Notes under the pieces: model-generated
Told to the model about the DNA's origin: nothing
The model's input: only the letters and a program-made list of their open reading frames with translations
Database searches by the model: none
In this document: piece by piece, positions 6,420 to 10,421 of the stretch
Numbering within the stretch: position 1 is the stretch's first letter
Layout of the letters: each line of letters begins with the position of its first letter
Assembly: GCA_023259235.1 (NCBI GenBank)
Contig: JAHFQQ010000112.1
Span: 1 to 10,421 of the forward strand
DNA: 10,421 nucleotides
DNA from: Polaromonas sp.
GTDB taxonomy: Bacteria > Pseudomonadota > Gammaproteobacteria > Burkholderiales > Burkholderiaceae_C
Direction of reading: 5' to 3'
Position numbers and translations under genes: made by a program

Positions 6420-7464
6420 TCTCGGTCAGAGTCTTTGGCTCGACAACATCACCCGTGGCCTGCTGGCCAGCGGCACCCTCAGCCGCTATATCAACGAGTA
6501 TTCAGTGACTGGGCTGACCTCCAATCCAACGATCTTCGACAAGGCCATTCACGACACTGGCTTTTATGATGAAGCCATCCATCAGAAAACGGCCATGGGC
6601 CAATCAGGCGAGGCATTGTTCTTCGAGCTGGCGCTGGAGGATTTGACGCAGGCCGCAGATCTCTTTCGCCCGGTCCATGACGCCACCGGCGGGATCGACG
6701 GCTGGGTATCGCTGGAGGTGTCTCCCTTGCTGGCGGACGACGCGGCCGGCACCATCAAGGCCGCGGTGGCACTTCATGAACGCGCCGGGCGTCCCAACCT
6801 GTTCATCAAGATTCCGGGCACGGCAGCAGGCACTCGTGCCATTGAAGAATCCATTTTTGCGGGAGTGCCCGTGAACGTGACCTTGCTGTTTTCGCGAGAG
6901 CAATATATCGCGGCGGCTGACGCCTATTGGCGCGGCATTCAGCGCAGAATGGACGCGGGCCTGGACCCGAAAGTCAACTCCGTTGCTTCAATCTTTGTCA
7001 GCCGCTGGGACAAGGCCGTGATGGATGCCGTTCCAGCAACGTTGCGCAACCGCCTGGGTGTTGCCATTGCCCGCCGGATTTACAAAACTTACTGCAAACG
7101 CATGGTATCTCCAGCCTGGCGCAAGCTCGCCGATGCCGGGGCCTTGCCGCAGCGCCTGCTTTGGGCCAGCACCGGCACCAAAGACCCGCAAATTCCGGAC
7201 GTGTTTTATATTGAAGCGCTGGCTGCCCCATCCACCATCAATACCATTCCGGAAAAGACATTGCAGGCCTTTGCCGCCCACGGCAGCTTGAACGGTGCCA
7301 TGCCAGACGATGGCGGCGACGCCGAAGCTGTGCTGGCCGATTTTGCGCAAGCCGGTGTGGATATTGTGGCGCTCGCCAGCCAGCTCCAGCGCGAAGGCGC
7401 GCAATCCTTCACAAAATCCTGGACCGATCTACTGGCAGTGATCGCGGAAAAGAGCGCACAGTGA
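6394..7464 (+). CDS. tal: Transaldolase
   Basis: This enzyme transfers the dihydroxyacetone unit between sedoheptulose-7-P plus glyceraldehyde-3-P and erythrose-4-P plus fructose-6-P, in the non-oxidative pentose phosphate pathway. The 356-residue TIM-barrel protein belongs to the longer transaldolase type (about 360-380 residues), which in some bacteria is fused to Pgi. The features are LWLDNITRGLL with D17, the signature VTGLTSNPTIFDKA (38-51, with N44), and SLEVSP with E108. The Schiff-base lysine K139 lies in NLFIKIPGT (135-143), followed by VPVNVTLLFS (158-167), SVASIFVSRWD (196-206) and the WASTGTKDP block. The ATG at 6394 is preferred for its GGAGG, giving a normal N-terminus. It lies 135 bases after xfp, the largest gap between undoubted genes after the HAD-DUF488 one. 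Its TGA at 7462-7464 overlaps an in-frame upstream GTG of pgi. It replenishes fructose-6-P from erythrose-4-P made by phosphoketolase, which fits its place here. Confidence 0.96.
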   Translation: MKATQQLHDLGQSLWLDNITRGLLASGTLSRYINEYSVTGLTSNPTIFDKAIHDTGFYDEAIHQKTAMGQSGEALFFELALEDLTQAADLFRPVHDATGGIDGWVSLEVSPLLADDAAGTIKAAVALHERAGRPNLFIKIPGTAAGTRAIEESIFAGVPVNVTLLFSREQYIAAADAYWRGIQRRMDAGLDPKVNSVASIFVSRWDKAVMDAVPATLRNRLGVAIARRIYKTYCKRMVSPAWRKLADAGALPQRLLWASTGTKDPQIPDVFYIEALAAPSTINTIPEKTLQAFAAHGSLNGAMPDDGGDAEAVLADFAQAGVDIVALASQLQREGAQSFTKSWTDLLAVIAEKSAQ

Positions 7465-7486
7465 CACAAACCAATGGTCCCAAAGC

Positions 7487-7491
7487 AGGAG
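7487..7491 (+). promoter_or_regulatory. Shine-Dalgarno deciding the pgi start
   Basis: AGGAG lies 8 bases before ATG 7500. It supports ATG 7500 over the in-frame GTG at 7461, which overlaps the tal stop as GTGA and would add 13 residues absent from most Pgi proteins. Confidence 0.65.
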
Positions 7492-7499
7492 CACAAGTG

Positions 7500-9170
7500 A
7501 TGAACAAACAACCTGCCACCCCGCCACGGCCCCTTCTGCAGCGTCCCGCGTGGAAGGCGCTGCAGGCGCATCAGCAAAAAGTGCGCGATGTGCATCTGCG
7601 CCAGCTGTTTGCCGACGATCCACTTCGGGGCAAACGCCTTGCCGCCGAGGCCTGCGGGCTTTACCTCGACTACTCGAAAAACCGCATCACGAATGAGACG
7701 CTTGAGTTGCTGCTGAAACTGGCCAAGGAGTGCGGGTTGCGCGAGCATGCCGAGGCCATGTTCACTGGCCAGAAAATCAATGTGACCGAGCAACGCGCGG
7801 TACTCCACACGGCGCTGCGCGCACCCCATGAAGAACGCATTGTCCTCGATGGCATCGATATCGTGCCGCAAGTTCACGCGGTGCTCGACAAAATGGCCGA
7901 GTTCACGCGCCAGATTCACGCGGGCGAATGGCTCGGATTCACTGGCATGCCAATTCGCAACGTGGTCAATATCGGAATTGGCGGCTCGGATCTGGGACCC
8001 GTCATGGCCTATGAAGCGCTGCGTCACTACAGTCATCGCAGCCTGACGTTTCGCTTTGTCTCCAACATTGATGGCACTGACTTTGCAGAAGCAACGCGCG
8101 ACCTCAAACCCGAGGAAACCCTCTTCGTGGTCTGCTCAAAGACGTTCAAGACGCTTGAGACTTTGGCCAACGCCCAGGCCGCACGCGAATGGCTTTTGCG
8201 CAAGTTTCCCGACGACCGCGCCATCGCCCGGCATTTTGTTGCAGTTTCCACCAATGTTGCGGGCGTTGCCGGCTTCGGTATTGATGCCCGCCACATGTTC
8301 GAACTGTGGGATTGGGCCGGCGGCCGCTACTCAATGGATTCGGCGATTGGCCTTACTACCATGCTGGCCATTGGCGCGGAGAATTTTCGGGCGATGCTGG
8401 CGGGAATGCACGCCATGGACCAGCATTTTCGCAGCGCGCCATTCGAGCGCAACCTGCCTGTTCTGATGGGGCTGCTGGCCATCTGGTACAACAATTTTTT
8501 CGATGCGCAAACCGTCGCGGTGCTGCCCTATGAACAATACCTGAAGCGCTTTCCGGCTTATCTGCAGCAGTTGACGATGGAAAGCAACGGCAAGTGCGTC
8601 ACGCTCGATGGCGCACGGGTTGATTATCAAACCGGACCGATTTATTGGGGCGAGCCGGGCACCAATGGCCAGCACTCGTTCTATCAGTTGATTCATCAGG
8701 GCACCAGGCTGATCCCGTGCGACTTCATCGGCTTTTGCCAGCCCCTGAATCCGCTGGCGCGCCATCACGACCTGTTGATGGCCAATCTGTTTGCCCAGAC
8801 CGAGGCGCTCGCTTTCGGCAAGACACGCGCACAAGTCAAAGCCGAAGGCACACCCGACTGGCTGGCACCGCACCGCATGTTCGAAGGCAACCACCCCACC
8901 AATACCGTGCTGGCCGAACGCCTGACGCCGGAGACATTGGGATCCCTGGTGGCGCTTTACGAACACAGCGTCTTCACGCAAGGCGTGATCTGGCAAATTG
9001 ACTCCTTCGACCAATGGGGCGTGGAATTGGGCAAGGCACTGGCAGAGCGAACCATTCCCGAGCTGGAAAGTTCGCAGGAGCCAGCGCTCGGGCATGACAG
9101 CTCGACCAACACCCTGATTCAGCGCTATCGGCAATCCAGGAGGCGCCAGCAAACGGGAGAATCATCATGA
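7500..9170 (+). CDS. pgi: Glucose-6-phosphate isomerase
   Basis: This enzyme interconverts glucose-6-phosphate and fructose-6-phosphate in the cytoplasm. The 556 residues from ATG 7500 fit the E. coli-type long Pgi (549). It aligns by eye along its length with E. coli Pgi, including YSKNRIT, VVNIGIGGSDLGP (first SIS domain), FRFVSNIDGT (PGI signature 1) and SKTFKTLET (phosphate loop). The MESNGK and GTNGQHSFYQLIHQGT blocks follow, then signature 2, FDQWGVELGK. The catalytic residues by homology are E361, H392 and K512. The H-to-K spacing is 8 shorter than in E. coli because of a small deletion near residues 440-455. It follows tal by 35 bases, an order seen elsewhere as tal-pgi pairs or fusions. 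It connects hexose-phosphate entry to both Zwf and phosphoketolase substrates. Its stop overlaps the next gene by four bases. Confidence 0.97.
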   Translation: MNKQPATPPRPLLQRPAWKALQAHQQKVRDVHLRQLFADDPLRGKRLAAEACGLYLDYSKNRITNETLELLLKLAKECGLREHAEAMFTGQKINVTEQRAVLHTALRAPHEERIVLDGIDIVPQVHAVLDKMAEFTRQIHAGEWLGFTGMPIRNVVNIGIGGSDLGPVMAYEALRHYSHRSLTFRFVSNIDGTDFAEATRDLKPEETLFVVCSKTFKTLETLANAQAAREWLLRKFPDDRAIARHFVAVSTNVAGVAGFGIDARHMFELWDWAGGRYSMDSAIGLTTMLAIGAENFRAMLAGMHAMDQHFRSAPFERNLPVLMGLLAIWYNNFFDAQTVAVLPYEQYLKRFPAYLQQLTMESNGKCVTLDGARVDYQTGPIYWGEPGTNGQHSFYQLIHQGTRLIPCDFIGFCQPLNPLARHHDLLMANLFAQTEALAFGKTRAQVKAEGTPDWLAPHRMFEGNHPTNTVLAERLTPETLGSLVALYEHSVFTQGVIWQIDSFDQWGVELGKALAERTIPELESSQEPALGHDSSTNTLIQRYRQSRRRQQTGESS

Positions 9171-10081
9171 TCATGGGTTACCACAAGCCACTCTATGTTC
9201 TGCCGTTCGACCACAGACACTCCTATGTGAGCGGCATGTTCGGGTTCAAAACACCGCTCACGCCGGCGCAGCACAACGAAGTAGCCGACAGCAAACAGCT
9301 TATTTACGAGGGGTTTCGGCAGGCGCTGGGCGAAGGCGTTCCGGTGGCAGCCGCGGCGCTTCTGGTGGATGAAGAATTCGGCGCCGCCATTTTGCGGGAT
9401 GCCGGAAAGCGTGGTTATGGCACCGCGCTTTCCGTCGAAAAAAGCGGTGTGGATGAGTTTGAATTTGAATATGGCGAAGACTACGCCCGACACATCGAGA
9501 TGTTTCATCCAGGCTTCGCAAAAATTCTGGTGCGCTACAACCCGCAAGGCGATGCGGCGCTCAATCAGCGCCAAACCGGCCGGATCGCACAACTCTCCGA
9601 GTATTGCCAAAAGGCACGGCAACCGTTCATGTTCGAGCTGCTGGTGCCGGCAACCCCGACGCAGATGAAACAAGTTGAAAACGACAAGGATGCCTATGAC
9701 CAGCGGCTTCGCCCGGAGCTCGTGGCCCGGTCAATTCGGACTTTGCAGGATGCCGGCGTCGAGCCTGATATATGGAAGATCGAAGGCCTCGAACGCCGCG
9801 AAGCGTGTCAAGAGATCATGCGAACCGTGCAACGCAACGGTCGTGACGCGGCACGCTGCATTGTGCTGGGACGCGGCGCGGATGAATCGAAGGTAGTGAG
9901 CTGGCTGAAGACGGCGGCCAGCGTGCCGGGCTTCATCGGCTTTGCCGTGGGCCGCACCAGTTTCTGGGATGCGGTGGCGGATTACCGCGCGGCAAAGGCA
10001 ACCCGGCAACAGGCGTGCGCGCGCATCGCCAAACGCTATGGCGAATGGGTGCGTATCTTTGAGCAGGCACGCACTGCATGA
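9167..10081 (+). CDS. DUF2090 family class I aldolase-like protein (stand-alone)
   Basis: This 304-residue protein belongs to the DUF2090 family (PF09863), best known as the C-terminal aldolase-like domain of proteobacterial IolC fusions in myo-inositol catabolism. The blocks in order are FDHRHSY (14-20), LVDEEFGA (66-73), EKSGVDEFEFEYG (91-103) and FAKILVRYNP (117-126). FELLVPAT (156-163), WKIEGL (203-208), VLGRGAD (233-239) and GFAVGRTSFW (258-267) follow. D15, E91, K119, E157 and K204 occupy positions resembling the catalytic set I recall for LacD tagatose-1,6-bisphosphate aldolase (D27, E92, K125, E163, K205), with K204 the likely Schiff-base lysine. It therefore probably cleaves or forms a ketose phosphate by retro-aldol chemistry. 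The substrate is unknown; fructose-, tagatose- or sedoheptulose-bisphosphate fits the neighbours better than an inositol intermediate. ATG 9167 overlaps the pgi stop (ATGA), with GGGAGA (9155-9160) 6 bases before it. ATG 9173 is an alternative. Confidence 0.85.
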   Translation: MIMGYHKPLYVLPFDHRHSYVSGMFGFKTPLTPAQHNEVADSKQLIYEGFRQALGEGVPVAAAALLVDEEFGAAILRDAGKRGYGTALSVEKSGVDEFEFEYGEDYARHIEMFHPGFAKILVRYNPQGDAALNQRQTGRIAQLSEYCQKARQPFMFELLVPATPTQMKQVENDKDAYDQRLRPELVARSIRTLQDAGVEPDIWKIEGLERREACQEIMRTVQRNGRDAARCIVLGRGADESKVVSWLKTAASVPGFIGFAVGRTSFWDAVADYRAAKATRQQACARIAKRYGEWVRIFEQARTA

Positions 10082-10112
10082 CATCCTGATGGTCGCCGCC
10101 CGGCCGCCAGAC

Positions 10113-10117
10113 GGAGG
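10113..10117 (+). promoter_or_regulatory. Shine-Dalgarno of the terminal hydrolase gene
   Basis: GGAGG lies 9 bases before ATG 10127, supporting that start. The 45 bases between the DUF2090 stop and this ATG contain no terminator-like hairpin with a T-run, so cotranscription is likely. Confidence 0.65.
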
Positions 10118-10126
10118 TACCGCCGC

Positions 10127-10421
10127 ATGAGTGTTCCGTTACCCGGCGTTGCGTATCTCGAACGACTCCAGCAGGACGCCGTTGGGTACTTCCGGCGCGC
10201 GGCGAACCCTGACAACGGGCTGATCGCCGACAGCTCACGGGAAGGTTCCCCGTGCAGCATCGCCGCTACCGGGCTTGGCCTGGCGGTCTGGGTCGTAGCT
10301 GCCGAGCGGGGCTTCCTGTCGCGCCGCGAGGCGGCCCAGCGGACGCTGGCCGCGCTACGTTTCTTCCAGGGCAGCCCCCATGGAGACGAGCCAGACGCCA
10401 CCGGCCATCGGGGCTTTTACT
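10127..10421 (+). CDS. Glucoamylase-like glycoside hydrolase (PF10091-type), 3'-truncated by window end
   Basis: Ninety-eight codons are visible before the window ends; the family is usually about 430-500 residues, so roughly four-fifths is missing. The visible part shows the N-terminal block of the glucoamylase-like family, which includes GH144-type beta-1,2-glucanases. It has LQQDAVGYFRRAANPDNGLI (residues 13-32), then the very typical SPCSIAATGLGLAV (about 43-56), AAERGFLSRREAAQRTLAAL (61-80), and GHRGFY at the window edge, where the family normally continues YHF. The N-terminus goes straight into the catalytic domain with no signal peptide or lipobox, so a cytoplasmic location is suggested, unlike many exported members. 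The substrate is unknown. Placed after pgi and the aldolase-like gene, it may release glucose units that enter the pathway after phosphorylation. The name glucoamylase reflects fold similarity, not proven activity. Confidence 0.85.
   Translation, partial: MSVPLPGVAYLERLQQDAVGYFRRAANPDNGLIADSSREGSPCSIAATGLGLAVWVVAAERGFLSRREAAQRTLAALRFFQGSPHGDEPDATGHRGFY

Noticed and set aside
7206..8036. 276-codon open frame on the - strand across the tal/pgi junction
   Set aside because: It spans two well-supported genes on the other strand, and its predicted protein shows no family motifs.
8331..9152. 273-codon open frame on the - strand inside pgi
   Set aside because: Shadow of pgi; the + strand has an almost full-length match to E. 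coli-type Pgi.
1..10421. tRNA, rRNA, CRISPR arrays, insertion sequences, att sites
   Set aside because: No cloverleaf-like segments, no regularly spaced repeats, no transposase or integrase motifs and no terminal inverted repeats were seen on reading the window.

Overview
The window is a GC-rich bacterial sequence with every recognisable gene on the + strand, closely packed in operon style. The protein sequences look proteobacterial, most likely beta- or gamma-proteobacterial. That placement is a judgement from general sequence character; no marker gene for taxonomy is present. There are no tRNA or rRNA genes, insertion sequences, integrases, CRISPR arrays or clear rho-independent terminators.

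Layout from left to right: (1) the 3' two-thirds of zwf (glucose-6-phosphate dehydrogenase), cut by the window start; (2) a 40-codon remnant whose N-terminus matches the start of GH15 glucoamylase/trehalase-type enzymes, ending in a four-base overlap with (3) a HAD-superfamily hydrolase; (4) a possible 49-codon small ORF of unknown nature, ending in a four-base overlap with (5) a DUF488 protein; (6) ackA, acetate kinase, overlapping the DUF488 stop by four bases; (7) xfp, phosphoketolase, behind a strong Shine-Dalgarno; (8) a 135-base gap that holds a possible 54-codon small ORF; (9) tal, transaldolase; (10) pgi, glucose-6-phosphate isomerase; (11) a stand-alone DUF2090 class I aldolase-like protein, overlapping the pgi stop by four bases; (12) the first 98 codons of a glucoamylase-like (PF10091-type) glycoside hydrolase, cut by the window end.

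The genes form a sugar-phosphate module. Pgi interconverts glucose-6-P and fructose-6-P, and Zwf draws glucose-6-P into the oxidative pentose phosphate route. Tal shuffles carbon between fructose-6-P, erythrose-4-P and sedoheptulose-7-P. Phosphoketolase splits xylulose-5-P and/or fructose-6-P to acetyl-phosphate plus glyceraldehyde-3-P or erythrose-4-P, and acetate kinase turns acetyl-phosphate into acetate and ATP. The DUF2090 protein keeps an Asp/Glu/Lys/Glu/Lys arrangement like that of LacD-type tagatose-bisphosphate aldolases, so it is a good candidate for an unassigned sugar-phosphate aldolase of this pathway. The flanking glucan-hydrolase gene and the GH15 remnant suggest a link to glucan or storage-polysaccharide breakdown.

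The most interesting points are the DUF2090 aldolase outside any inositol context, the GH15 gene remnant between zwf and the HAD gene, and two uncharacterised small ORFs at gene junctions. The rest is recognisable central carbon metabolism.
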